Shown: one piece after another, positions 1 to 11,900 of the stretch
Numbering within the stretch: position 1 is the stretch's first letter
Layout: every line of letters begins with the position of its first letter
Origin: Sphacelaria rigidula
Lineage: Eukaryota > Phaeophyceae > Sphacelariales
Reading direction: 5' to 3'
Assembly: GCA_964200075.2 (NCBI GenBank)
Contig: CAXNAA020000236.1
Coordinates: 1 to 23,955, forward strand
Length of the DNA stretch: 23,955 nucleotides
Made by a program: the position numbers and the translations under genes
Notes under the pieces: model-generated
Told to the model about the DNA's origin: nothing
Database searches by the model: none
What the model saw: only the letters and a program-made list of their open reading frames with translations

Positions 1-150
1 AATGACGTTTTTGTCGGCCTAATGCCCCTCAATCGCGTAAATACTTCTTCTGCGCAATTCGCCGACTCTGTGAGTCTACAGCTCTGACCGAAACCGTCAT
101 TTTCCCTCATATTACCCGAAGTTAAACCTCAATTCGCACAATTTGGTGTT

Positions 151-323
151 CGATTCTCTGAAAGCTGGCTTTTGGTTTATCATCTTTCTGCTCAGATCGG
201 GACACTCCTCCCGCATCTCCCCCGAATCTGGGGCTCAAATCGGGGGAGACGCGGGAGTGTCCCGATCTGAGTAGAAAGATAGATGATTAACCAAAAGTCA
301 GCGTCCAGAGAAATGGAGAATCG
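151..323. repeat. Compact inverted repeat (foldback, MITE-like)
   Basis: The core arms CAGATCGGGACACTCC (193-208) and GGAGTGTCCCGATCTG (254-269) are perfect complements. The match continues inward through the CCCCCGA / TCGGGGG blocks and outward, with small gaps, through CTTTTGGTTTATCA (172-184) against TGATTAACCAAAAG (284-297) and CGATTCTC (151-158) against GAGAATCG (316-323). The loop is about 15 bases. No coding sequence is present. It may be the centre of a small non-autonomous transposon; no target duplication was identified. Confidence 0.7.
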
Positions 324-709
324 ATCTGGTTTCCTCAAAGCTAGGCGAAAAACATTGCCCAACGGACTGAGGTCCGAGAAATCAATCCACGGGAGAAAAT
401 AGGATATTATACATGAATGGGCTGAAATCCTCATATTTGTACAAATACGGATTGCTTACCATACAAGGCGGTCTAAGTCCGCGCCTTTTATTGCGTGACT
501 TGTACAGGCAAAAATTCCCCCAAGAAAGCCTGTTTTGTAGGGCTGTGAACTGGACCAGTTTGTACTATCGATCAAAGTGGAACAACTGGAGTTAAAGTAG
601 AACTGGCGACGAGAGCGCCGGTTTATCCAGTTTATTTGAGGTTTACCGTCACCGGCTATTTTTATACCCATTCTATCTGCTACAATATCACTTGGAGGTG
701 TAGCGAGCG

Positions 710-734
<25 letters not shown>
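710..734. repeat. AT dinucleotide microsatellite
   Basis: This is an uninterrupted run of TA/AT for about 25 bases inside the foldback element. Confidence 0.9.
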
Positions 735-740
<6 letters not shown>

Positions 741-1047
741 CATCATGTTCAAAACGCCGTTCATGCAATTGACAATTGGGGTCTGGCGTTCGGCAGTTCC
801 GCATCAAGCGTCTCGCCGTATTACAGAAGTCACAACTCTCTTTCTTTTTTTCTTCAGTTTTCATAATTATTTTCCTCATTCGACGGACTAGCCATCGACC
901 TACATTCCACGGCCCCCAAAAAGACAAAAACGGCAGAACCACGAGGTATTATTAGTGGTGTACAGTAAGTATCTTTGATTTGTTAAACTCACTATTCTAA
1001 AATTGGTATAAAAAGTAGCCGGTGACGGCAAACCTCAAATAAACTGG

Positions 1048-1082
<35 letters not shown>
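1048..1082. repeat. AT microsatellite with a single G interruption
   Basis: An AT dinucleotide run interrupted once by G sits inside the right arm of the foldback element. The left arm lacks it, so it grew after the element formed or arose between the arm blocks. Confidence 0.85.
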
Positions 1083-1195
1083 CTGGCGCCCTCGTCGCCA
1101 GTTCCAGTTTAATAGTGACCCCAGTTCCAGTTCAATCGACAGACAGTAGTAGAAGTACTCGTGGTAGTGTAAACCAGAAACTGGTCCAGTCCACA

Positions 1196-4100
1196 ACTCT
1201 AAAAGCTTTTATTTTTATTTTTATTTGTCTCTCTTTTGCTTTTCCTCCTCCTTTTTTCTGTTTGTATCGCTTCTGTGTGATTTTTTCTTGGTTCAATTTT
1301 ATTTATATATTTCATATTCTTATACCCTGTTTTGGGTTGTCATCCTGTGACCGCGGAAGGCTCCGCCCAGTACAGTACAGAGTACTGCGCATATATGTAT
1401 ATGTATATATATATATCGGAACAGTTTTTGATGCGTGTGAAGACATCAACAACCCTGACGCGCAAAACAAGGGAATTTGCACTGCATCAATTCCATTGCT
1501 TTTCCTCCTAGTTTTTGTTTTTGCTGGACACGCCCTGGAGTACAGCAGCAGTAAATTGCCGTGTATAGGAGTAGTGGGTGCAAACAGTTACAGTACTGGT
1601 TAGTTCTGGCATCTGGCATGATGAGTGAATAACACTCGACGTGATTGGAAAATGACACAATGTATAGAACTCGGTTGAATGATGATGTCTGTATGAATAA
1701 CGAACGTTGAAGAATCTGCCGCTTGGTTGCTGGCTGCGTATTGCGTGCTTTGCACGGGTGACGGGCGCGCGAGAGAGGCGACTAGGCCCAAGGCCTGCGC
1801 TTTTTTGCTCAGGTGGGTGAAATATATCTCAGTGTCCCTTTTTGATTGCTTAGCCTGTGTCTACTGTCCGACGACTGCGTCGCGTACCCACGGCGCCTGC
1901 TCCTCATCCTACAACAGCTGATACCTGACCAGCCTGTAGCTGTATCTGTAGCTCCTGCTGATGGTGAAAAAGACCGATATGAGCCCATGGGTTCTGGAGC
2001 GTCATGGACCAGCAGCAGTGGACCATATGAGCACACACTGAAGAGCAACAGATAGTTGCAGTAAAACGCAAAACCGCTCGCAACAGTTACTTTTGAAATT
2101 TGCCGACAGCTCCAGTTTAAAACCAATTGCCCCGCAGCTGAAAGATTGCAGCTGCTCCTCCGCCAAGCAGCAAAGTCGTTTGCAGGTCCCATCTCCAATA
2201 CAGCTCCCGACCAGACACTGAACTGAGATATCTCCGGCCATCTGTGTCCGCGGGATATCTCGACAATTCGAGAACAAAGTACTGCATTTTTGAGTTGTGC
2301 AAAGTGCGCAATTCTCAGGCTTCTATATGGGTATATCCTTGGCTGCTACACTGAAACCCACACAGCGGGATAACGTACTGTACACCGATGCAAACACTGG
2401 TTCGGCGGGAGGCCATTTGGTGCACGCCGCAAGGACAGTTTCTTTGAGCGTGATGCGCCATTTTCAGTCACATCATCCTTTCTTCTGATGCATTGACGGA
2501 CTTCTAACTACTTGGGTTTTATAGCAGGGGCGTGTGAACACTTACTTGAGTCATGCCCGCACGCACAAGATGTGGTCAAAATGTATACTTCTATTTCTAG
2601 TGCAAGACTCACACTTGTTGCTGAACACACACGTATAGCTGAACACAACGGTACTGGAGTCAACACAAAATCTGTGTATCCTTCGCGGGCAAACCCGCGG
2701 CGAGGTGGTGGTATGTCGATATACGTTGTATATACACCTACGGCGACAGTGTCAGCCTGGTAACCCCTCCGAATCAGCAGCCGCAGATCTCAAAACATTA
2801 AGTGGTACCTAAAAGTGACTTCGGCGGTAAGCCGCCCATCTCCAAAATATCTTTCGGCGCCGACACGTCTGAATTCGGCTACCGTGGCAGCACCGCACCG
2901 TTCCCCCCGCCCCTAGGTACTGTAAACGTGCGACAATCTCTTCCCCCAGGCATATAATGCAGTTACTGTTACAGTAGTTTTATACAATTTCCCCACTCAC
3001 GTAGCACCCCTTTGGAGAACCCGGGGTTTGAAGCCTGGCGGTGTCGTACGAGTGATGCCTTCGAATTTGGCTCGTATTCATAGGCGGTGGATGCATCACC
3101 TCGTTCGCTCATCAACTTTTGAATTGAAGGAGGTACAGCGCACCCTTGTCCAGTACTCTCCCCTCTTGCACAAGCAATTCTGCCGCGTACGAGCTTTCCC
3201 AACGTCAAAGAAGCAAACTTGCCAGTCCAGGAATTGAGCTCACCTACCTCAACCTTTTTGGAACTCTCCCTTCTCATCCTCCGATCAGACGCCTCGTTCT
3301 TGCCAAGACGTGCAAAGAAGAAGGTGGAAACAAAAACGTCCGAGCGTAACCATGAAGGCGGAGAGAGGGCAAGAGAAATCTACAAGTACACGCCATGCGC
3401 ATACAAAAAGTATCGCTCTGCTGTGGTCGAATCGGTCGCGTCCACCAGTAGCACGTACCGGGTGAATATGTGTCCGGTTGTGTTCATGTCATGCCATCAG
3501 TTGCAGTATGAAACCCTCATACTGCAGACCGTCAGTTTCAATGTCTCCAGTTCCCTAGTACAACATGTCGAGCTCGTTTATAAGCCTTTAGCAGGGTCAC
3601 CTCGTATACCGTGGCATAAAGACTGCAAAAGGACTCCGTGCTGTTCTGTACCATGCAACATGGATGGTAACAATAATCACGAAAGCAAGGACTTCGCTCT
3701 CCGCAACAATGACCATTTAGGCAAGCACCACCTTCTCTGAGCTTGCAACGTGACCCAAGCGCGCTCTGTTGTACATGTTGAGGCCGTTTGCCGCACGCCC
3801 ATGAGTCGTGAAGATTTGTGTTGTGCAATTCCTCCGCTCTCAGTACCATCAGCCACGTCGTCAGCCAATGTGGGTTTAGACCGGGCATGCTCGTTTCGTT
3901 CGTCAAAGTAAGAGTACTGTTCGTGCTGTAAATCATTTGTTTTTTCGGACGTCGATACCCACCTGCTGAAGATTTTTCTGTTTTTTGGACAGCGAGTAGA
4001 GCGGTGGTGCCAGGTCGCATATATTCCATAGACGCGCACGTACGGTTGTGTCGTCTATTGCATGGTTCGTGCAGAAATCAAGGAACCGTCGATTTCGTGG

Positions 4101-5038
4101 CAAGAAGAAGGAAGTGAATATGAAAAAACTGATGCGCTGTCAAAGTAAAAATGTGTGTTTTCCAGCCCACGGCTGCGACATATAGCAGTATTGTGCCACA
4201 AGGAAACGAAGCACCACCATCAGTACAGCACAACACCACCTGGAATGTAGGTTGTGTTGATTGCTACTGTACAGTGTGCGTAAGGCGCTATTGTTGGGTG
4301 CTGATGATTAGTACGGACTTTTGCTGCACTTGTATGCATATACAAAAGACAGCCAAGTGATCAAGCATGCGTGCCATTTCCCAACTTTCACAAGTGGGGA
4401 GATGTGGTCATACCTCATTTCCACGAAATTGCCGGATAAAACTAGGATTGCATCAACCATACTTGGATTAGAATTCGTCAGTCTGAAAATCGCTAGCCTC
4501 AAGATCTCAAGTACCGGAAGGGTTAACGATAATATGGTTTCGAATCTTACTCGAAGACCATGGGGCGCACGGTCCCTGTTCAGGACTTGCATCCCAGAAC
4601 ATAACCGTACATATGGGCTACTGAGTCAAAACTGAAATCACCTTCAAGACATAGAATCCGCAGAGATGCAACCTGAAATCGACGAAATCAATCAAGACAC
4701 AACGTGAAAATGAAATCTCAACCGATTTCGTCTGCATCGTTCAAACGATGATACTCCGAAGTTTTATTGTTCGAGCACCCGTACATGCCCGATACCCTGT
4801 AAATTGCCCTCTTTGCCTTTTCTTCCCTTTTTGTTGGTACCCTGGCCGACCAGATCACGAGGCAACATCGCCAGCGTACTCCCCCCCACGAGATTGCAAC
4901 TAGCCAACACTTGTTGGAAAAAACGCGGCTCATTTTACCCGTCATTCATCGCTTGCCTGGAGGAAGCGGTGGCGCTCACTTTCACGGGGTCGAGCTCAGA
5001 GTCTGTGGTGTCGAGGTGTGACACACACATAAGACAGG
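1196..5038. other. Long stretch without a supportable gene
   Basis: Open frames here reach 173 codons on the plus strand (3219-3740) and 163 on the minus strand (4029-3538). They overlap one another, show no recognisable family and have no matching splice signals that I could chain. The stretch contains the microsatellite at 1389-1416 and scattered TACTGTA/TACAGTA motifs (for example near 2379, 2920, 2960 and 4266). It may contain exons of a fast-evolving gene that cannot be recognised by eye. Confidence 0.5.
1389..1416. repeat. Imperfect AT/GT microsatellite
   Basis: The tract consists of ATAT and GTAT units. A CAGTACAGTACAG direct repeat lies just upstream at about 1370-1382. Confidence 0.8.
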
Positions 5039-5287
5039 ATGATCGAGCCGGCGCTGAGGGGCCCGCTTGCTGTTGTGGCCATCACAATCGTCGTTCTGGG
5101 AACGTGGAGGTTATACGGAGGCAAGCCGCTGTCTCTCCCGGGGGATATTCGATACGAGAGCGAAGGAGTTAGTGTGCAATTTCCCTGGGTATCTTGTCTT
5201 GTGCTGTCTGCTTTTGCTAACATTTTCATGCGGGCATGGCAAGGGGGTGCTATGCCCCCCCCTGGACAGGCTAGACACCGAGCATGA
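5039..5287 (+). CDS. DUF2905-like small membrane protein
   Basis: This frame encodes 82 residues. Residues 9-22 form a hydrophobic segment, residues 33-38 read LPGDIR, residues 48-49 are FP, and residues 51-63 (VSCLVLSAFANIF) form a second hydrophobic segment. This order (membrane helix, Gly-rich turn, LPGDI, about ten residues, FP.(T/S)CL.LS helix) is the DUF2905 pattern, and the length is close to the usual 65-75 residues with a short extra tail (residues 68-82). The family is mainly bacterial and has no assigned reaction. An in-frame TAA at 5030-5032 blocks extension, so the ATG at 5039 is the natural start. An AG at 5036-5037 could instead be a splice acceptor joining an upstream targeting exon. 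The gene is convergent with the kinesin gene. It could be a plastid or transferred bacterial gene, or a fragment of one. Confidence 0.6.
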   Translation: MIEPALRGPLAVVAITIVVLGTWRLYGGKPLSLPGDIRYESEGVSVQFPWVSCLVLSAFANIFMRAWQGGAMPPPGQARHRA

Positions 5288-5314
5288 AACTGCCGAGATT
5301 CCCACCCCTACTGG

Positions 5315-5360
5315 AGTGGGCGCGGAGGCGCGGGGGCGTGGGGGCGCGGGGGCGTGGGAG
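5315..5360 (+). repeat. G-rich minisatellite with quadruplex-forming pattern
   Basis: Units of GGGGGCGT and GGGGGCGC alternate, giving at least four G-tracts of three to five bases with 3-base loops. The tract starts about 28 bases after the stop of the DUF2905-like gene, so it would lie in its 3' untranslated region or terminator zone. Confidence 0.75.
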
Positions 5361-6409
5361 ATACTTTAGTTTTGCATGCTTTATTCCTTAGACCGTTAAA
5401 CGTGCATCCTCAAGAGTACGGAGTATTTTTCACGTTAGACCGATCACCGACGACCAATCGTACCTCCCCGTCATGGCAGAGGTGGGTTAGAACCGCGTTT
5501 GCCCATCCTACCATCTCCCTCTCTCTCTGTCATGACAGTGTTTTGTGTTGTATATTCAGGGGAGTATATTCAAACGTACTAGGACACACGCGTCGTTCTG
5601 TCGGCGACTTTTTTGCTTATTTTGTAGAAGTGCATCACGTTGGGATGCGATGGGAAACGGGACAACTGTGAGGGAGCCTCGTAGGCAGCACTTTTGTTCT
5701 ACGGTGGCCATGGCAGCAGCGGTTTTGGGACGGAGCGGTATTACCTTGAGGAGGCGTGTTTGTACTGATACACCCTATTACGTAGCCTTCGCGTCGTTTT
5801 CCTTTGTAACAAACCGTGAAGTCGGAATTCCTGTTTTCACACCGTTTTCAATTTTGAATGGTAACTTGTTGTCTCTGTCCTGTCGATGTTGACTTGTGTT
5901 GTCCCCGTGTATGTAGATGTCGCCAGACCTTTTACTTGTGGGAAGTGGGTACGTGGGAGGCAGGGGTACGAGGACACGGGCTGTTCCGCTTTTTGTACGT
6001 ATGCTGCAAGACTGCAATAAGTTGTACTTTTTTGGGACCCGTATGCTGCCATTCCATGCCCATACGTTGGTGGATTCCCCCGAAATGTAGCATGCTACCC
6101 CAAGACGGGAATCGCATTTACTTGAAGCATTTCCCTGTCATGGATTCCGCAATCTACCGACGTTGCCGTGGTGGAGAAAACGCGATTGAATCGATCCAGG
6201 AGTCGGTAATTGTCACCCTGCCGAGGTGGCAATTGTACTCATATATCATGATCGATATCGTCGTACAGCGAGCTGTTTCACCTTCAATATTTTGGCACCT
6301 ACAGCTATACAAGCCCATTACCGGACATCCTCTGAATCCGTTCGACACATCTGACCTCTCGCCTCTTTCCCAATCCTCGGCGTGGGGACCCCGCTGATCG
6401 GATATCTGA
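5361..6409. other. Convergent intergenic region, including the kinesin 3' end
   Basis: This lies between the two convergent genes. A minus-strand AATAAA occurs at 5385-5380, about 1 kb past the kinesin stop, so its use as a polyadenylation signal is doubtful. The 179-codon plus-strand frame (5858-6397) is Cys-rich and unlike any family I recognise; it is probably chance sequence opposite the kinesin 3' untranslated region. Confidence 0.4.
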
Positions 6410-8911
6410 CTACACCGGTCGAGCAAGCGTAACTGGCTTATTCGCCGGTCCCTTCTCCCCCCCATCGCCCCCCTTCAGCTTCTGCAGCTCTCGCCGTAAT
6501 GCCTGCACCTGGGCTGCTGCCGCCGCCCCTCCCGCCCCACCGCCCCCAGCCGAATTCGTAACGGTCTTACATCTCGCCGCGAATTGCAGCGCATTGATAG
6601 TCTCCGACGCATTGTAGTCGGCAGGAGACGCGCACACAAACATCAGCGTCTTACTGTTGCCCCCGAGAGAATCGCTCATCATCATGGTGAGCGCGTGGTT
6701 GCGGTAGGGGATGTGCTTGATACCCGTGGTCAAAGCTCCGATAACATCTCCCAACGCAGACAAAGATTTGTTGATGCTCTGGGCTTCTTTCAGTTGATCT
6801 CCGGATGCACCACTCTTGCCAACGCGTTCAGACCCCGCAAGGTCGACCAGAGTTAGCTTGCCTCGGATAGATGACCCCGTGCGTCGGTTCGTGGAGCTGA
6901 CAACTATGGAGCACAGCAAATGGGACCGCGAACTATCCGAGTTCATTTGAGTTGAGGAAACCGTACGCCCTTCCGCACCGAGCTTTGAAGAACACAAGAT
7001 GCATGGAGGGGAGGGGGATCGGATCGAACGGTTTTAGGTGAAGCTGTGGACCGTTAACCGCGATCTCCAGAAAGAAAACTGTGGTGGGCTAGTGTTGCGG
7101 GGAAACGCATTCGGGCATCGACAAAGATGGAACAGGGCGGACAATTAGATCATGTACGGTCAAATGGCGTCGACCTGTGATGCTGAAGAACGGGCCAGGA
7201 GATTCTATTATACAGCAACCGACAGAAGCCCAAAATTTCTTCAATTTAGACGTCATCTCAATAACATCAACGTGCCGCTTGGCTGTGCCTGCTACAACCA
7301 TATGGTGCCGGTGCACAGAGGCTGTGGTGATTGTGAATGAGGCAGCTCCTAAGATGAGAAAACCGGCCGAAATTTGAACGCTCTTATCACGATGGGTCAA
7401 ACCCGGCAGCACATTGCGCTCGCAGACGTGTGTGTTCTCGCGAAAACGCGACTGCTGGAAACTTGTGTCTGACTCCCACACATGTTCACGTTACACCGGG
7501 CCTTGGTGAAAACCTGCCGGGATTCATCTCGGGACCCGTCCTTGTCCGGTATCTCTACAAGGCTTCTGTTTAATTCGTTTTCCCTTCTCGGAAGTTATGT
7601 TTTGGTATTTTTCTACTCAAGCTTATGTCCCACTCGTGCAACAGTTTCTTACGTCCGGTGGCGAGTCCACAACAGCAACCGTCGACGATGCCTGTGCATG
7701 GCCAAATGCCTCGAATGAACTACACGTATTCGTCGTACCCTTCAATGGTGGCAATCAGTGAAGATATGGATCATACCTGGATCGTTTTGATCATGGATTC
7801 AATGCTGTTGGCGTCTTTTTCGATCCCTCCTTCAACCACCACCAGGCCGGTCCCGCTGTGTTCGGCAAGCTTGATGACTAGCTTCGTGTGGGTTCCCTTC
7901 CTGCACAACTGTGTGGAGACAAGTCGGAAATAATCTATCAGTGTCGGCTGGAAGGCTGTGCTTCGTTTATACCTGTTGGGTACACTTTTCCCATGAGTGA
8001 TGCGTATTGCTTGGAGTGTTGGCCTGCTGTTTAGTATATTTTTTCGTATTAATCAAAACTTGCGAAACTCCTTGGCATGACTGAAACTGGACGACCGCCC
8101 CCCATGAGATTGTTCGTAGCGACTCACGAATAGCGCTAGTCGTCACAACAAGAGGGTGGAACATCTACGATGCATTGGGACATTTCTGACGTTAAGATTT
8201 TCTATCATATTCACCGCGTCTCCACGTAATTTGATTTCTGGCTCGCGCAACATTTTTCAAGCAAACCACGCCGTGTCTTTTGTTGCGGCCATTCAAATCT
8301 GCCAGGCATTGTTAACCAGACACATAGCATTCGGAGATACGTCGACGCACTCACCAGATCACGAAGTCCATCGCGATATAGCTCGAACATGGACACCTTG
8401 ACGTTATACTCATACTGAGCCTCTCTCTCCTTCAGTACGCGGAACAACTCAAGCACTGCGCGGGGTGTTACCCCCGCCGTCCCATCACATTGACCCGTCC
8501 CAGCGTCCACCCCGCCGCCCACCCCACCCGCCCCGAACATTGTATAGGTTTTCCCGGAACCCGTCTGTCGTTCGACAATAGAAAGGGTAGAGTTTTGGCC
8601 GTTTGTGGATACATGAGTTGACACGATGTTTTCATGTCACAAATAAAACGATACAGTAAACAAGAGCAGAAGATGAAGCTTGCCACGGGCTCCAGATCAG
8701 CTGGCTCCTTTTCATCGTCCCCTTGAATACTCCTATACACTCGCTGCACTTGAAGATATACTTTTTTGTTTAATGATTAGTCCAGTAGACTTACCTGTCC
8801 ATAAGCGAAGATGCAAACGTTGTAGCCATCAACAGCAGATGTGACCAGATATCCGGTGTCCTTGAAGATATTGACTTGGTTATTGCCCTGCTCTTCGGTT
8901 CCTGACCACAC
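6410..8911 (-). CDS. Exons 15-18: kinesin motor core and C-terminus
   Basis: Exon 15 (8911-8795) carries VTSAVDGYNVCIFAYGQ. Exon 16 (8564-8355) completes the P-loop as TGSGKTYTM, followed by a Gly-rich insertion, TPRAVLELF and FELYRDGLRDL. Exon 17 (7908-7777) encodes KLVIKLAEHSGTGLVVVEGG. Exon 18 (6982-6410) has switch I NSDSSRSH (residues 1429-1436), switch II LVDLAGSER (1460-1468), the alpha-4 region AQSINKSLSALGDVI, and HIPYRNHALTMMMSDSLGG, the KCBP-type variant of the microtubule-binding helix. All nucleotide-binding residues are present, so an active ATPase is expected. The motor is followed by a Gly/Ala-rich spacer, a short helix (ALRRELQKLK) and TAG at 6412-6410. I see no calmodulin-binding helix of the classical KCBP type that I could defend. 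Confidence 0.9.
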
Positions 8912-11900
8912 CTGCAATCAACGAAAGAGACGTCTTTGGGTCTTCAAGTCATATTTAACGTTGAGATTGGCCCCCCTGTAGCATTTAACTGCAGCTGAAC
9001 ACACCACCGATGTCCGGGATTGGAAGGCACACTTGACTCACGACATTACTCGATGGAAATGCTCTAGCGGTTCATAGCACAATCGCGGGAGCTCGACTGA
9101 AGGCGAGTAACTCCATGTTCTGGCGCACAGGTGATGGCGGTAGTAGAAGGACTGCGTGGATCTCGAAGAGCTTGGATTATCTCGCGCAAATGTAACAGTG
9201 CGAATCTCAAGATTTGTTGCGCTACATCTCCGCTGCGCGAAGCCATTAGCCGCGAATCACCGGTCAAAAGTGTTGCCCCACGAAAGCGTGGTCATGGCGC
9301 AAGATTGGATCCAAGCGAAGCATAAAGCACATTTTCTCTCACAACACGCAAGATATCGCATCAGCGAGGTTGGTGCCCGTGAGTCTTGCAGCCGAGCGAG
9401 CCATGAAGCCTGTGCCAATAAGGGACTCACATTAATACTTGTACGGGACCTGGAACCCATGGTTACATAAGACCATTCATGTTGACCACGCTTTTGTTAT
9501 ATCTTTTTCCAGCTAGCAAACGACTGAGCCAACCTGATCAAACTCAAAGGTCTTGTCTTCTTTAACCCTGGGATCTTCCACCGCGATGGTTTGCTTCCCT
9601 TGGGCCTCGACCGCCTCCTTGCACCCGCGATCCCGCTCCTTTGTGCTGAATGGCCGTACTCGCACGTAGACACGAATTTTGCCTTTAAGATCTTCGTTTT
9701 TGTTATGCAACTGGAGGAAAACGCGAAGCAATTGCAACCAGCAGCCCCAAAATACTTTCAGAGAGTACAGGAGCATCGAGTACTGTTGTGCAGCTAGAAG
9801 CGCCAAGACAAGCTGTAGGTAGAATCGAACGTATTTCATGAGACATGAAAGAAACGCCACTTTCTTGACTGACAGCTCGCACGTACGAGTGGATCCTGTC
9901 CTCAAAAACTTGACCGTGTCGTTCAACTGAAAGCTGTAAATCAGATACACGCATGGCACTTACTCTGGCTGTTTTCTCGAGGTTTTCTTCCACGAGTACC
10001 ACTATCATATCGACCTTGCGGACGTCCATCTTACGACCAAGGCCGAACTCGTAGCAGACCAGCTGTTGTGCGATAATCCATCAATCAGCCGATCAATAAT
10101 TCAATGTCTCAGGGACAAAGTCCAGAGACCTGCAAGAAAAAGTGGTGTTTTCTCCCTACGTACCACACGAGCCAAAAAAAAAGAAGTAGAAGAAGGATAC
10201 GCAGCGTTCTCAGGTTCAGACCTGGCAAGTCCGACTCTGTGAGACTGTAAGGGAATGGTGTGCCTCTTCCTTTTCCTTCCGTACTTGCCATCTTTCTTCG
10301 CTCCGCCTCGCTCGCAACCAGTCCCTGCAGTAGGGCGTTTCGCTTGGCCGTAAGAGCTGCTCGTTCCAGCTCGGCGCTCATCTTCTCTCGCTGGGCGCTG
10401 ACCTCTTTCCAGACTGCGGCGGCGCCATCCGCTTTGTTTTTCGCTGCAATCGCGTCGCTCTGGCAGGAAAAAATGGGCTCTCTATTAGAAGAAGCACACA
10501 ATACATCATAATTCAGGTTCTTCGTTTCTGGCGGATTTGAAAGTCGAGACAGCCCGCAGGTGTTACCCGTCTGGGTTTCCTTGAGTACTTTTGTAGCTCG
10601 CCTCGTCCGGTCGTTGGGTTACTTGCAACCATGGAAATTGAACGACGAAGCTAAGGTAGGCTTGGCATCCGGGAGGGCGAAGCCCGTGGGATTTTGTTGG
10701 CAAAAATATTTTTACTTGACCGATCAAATCCAGAATTTGGTGACGTTCATCATTTTTGCAAGAGTCTGACGTCAACTGAAGTATGGTGCTTCTGTCGCTA
10801 TTTCACCCTAGTCTGTCCATCACACAGTATGTGATGCTATATCCTCAACACCCTCAATTGCGTACGCAAGACATGCTTTCCGCCGTCGTCTCTCTAGGCA
10901 GCACTGGTTCAAGTATCTACGGCACTTCGAAAACAGTACGGACGGTGCTTTAATAACCAAACAGAGAGAGTATTTCTCGAGTTAATCCTCATACGAATCG
11001 AGATCAATGCTGTCACATTGTCTAGTGACACCACGAGAAGTTCTACTGTCGTCGTCAGCCCTAGTAAAAATAAATACAATGTTAAAGGGACCAACAAAAC
11101 AGAATCCCTGTCTTGCGCTCATGGACATATCGAAGTTTACAATCGCCATGGCCGCATAAATACCTGGGCACGACTGATATCTGTTGCAGCCTTCGATTTT
11201 GCCGAAGCAACCTCCTTCTGAAGCATCGCTAGTTCCTTCCCAAGCCTTTGCTCTAGTTCCTCTTGCTGCGTTCGCTTGAGATTGCCGAAATCTCGACGGG
11301 CACGGTCGCCATCGGCCTTGGCCTGAACAACAGCAGCCTACAGTTTCGAAACAAGAATGGCAAAATTCGTGCGAATTTAACGCATCGTTTGCCTGTTCGA
11401 TGTGACGAACACTCGCAGAGGATTCAGCAATTTTACTTGTATCAACGAGAGAATTTCCGACCAGGTATCGTGCGTAATTCATCGCCCTCCTTTGATTTGC
11501 GGGAGCACTCACGGTGCTTTCGATGCAGAAAAACATTTAGCATAGTCGTGTCCATTTAGCTCGGGCACACGAATGTTTAGCACCCTCAAAATTTACAATT
11601 CATGTGGATTGCCATCCTTATTGCAGCGTCATACTGATGGTAATCCCGATAATCTACGTGAGTCCCCGTATATAAGTCTGTGCTCAACTGTAACTCGCAC
11701 AAGGCGATAAACGCTAAACCAGTCACCGACATGAGTACGGTGACAGCTTCCTCCTTTTGCGCCTCTCCTCACCACTCGCTCACCTATGCATATTTCTTTT
11801 CACCTTCACCTTTCTACAACTCGGTCATGTGCAGGCTCGATAATGGTATTTGCAGTCAAATACAGGTCTGGCCACCCGGAAAGACAGAGGATCTGACCGT

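Larger units (their letters stand above)
544..1195. mobile_element. Foldback/MITE-like element with long inverted arms and AT microsatellites
   Basis: Positions 627-669 (CCAGTTTATTTGAGGTTTAC and on) reappear inverted at 1004-1047. Positions 599-618 (AGAACTGGCGACGAGAGCGC) reappear inverted at about 1085-1104. The outer block TGTGAACTGGACCAGTTT (544-561) matches inverted 1178-1195 with one mismatch. The right arm is split by an AT tract (1048-1082) where the left arm has only a few bases, and a second AT tract lies inside (710-734). It has no coding capacity. The ends and target duplication are not certain. Confidence 0.65.

Noticed and set aside
1115-1603. Plus-strand 162-codon frame with hydrophobic stretches.
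   Set aside because: It runs through the edge of the foldback element, T-rich tracts and an AT microsatellite; the hydrophobicity comes from poly-T sequence.
3015-3075. Short TTCGAA-containing stretch considered as a tRNA T-arm.
   Set aside because: No acceptor stem or anticodon arm can be drawn around it.
3219-3740. Plus-strand 173-codon open frame.
   Set aside because: No family motif, no splice partners, and composition resembles the surrounding non-coding sequence.
3538-4029. Minus-strand 163-codon frame with a Cys-rich segment that resembles small disulfide-rich peptides.
   Set aside because: The cysteines sit mid-frame with no signal peptide, the N-terminal half is unlike any protein I recognise, and an overlapping plus-strand frame of similar length argues for chance.
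5858-6397. Plus-strand 179-codon frame opposite the kinesin 3' region.
   Set aside because: It starts amid random Cys-rich sequence, has no recognisable domain and lies antisense to the probable kinesin 3' untranslated region.
9064-9470. Open frames on both strands within intron 14.
   Set aside because: The flanking exons join cleanly in phase 0 across this segment and complete conserved motor sequence, so it is intronic.
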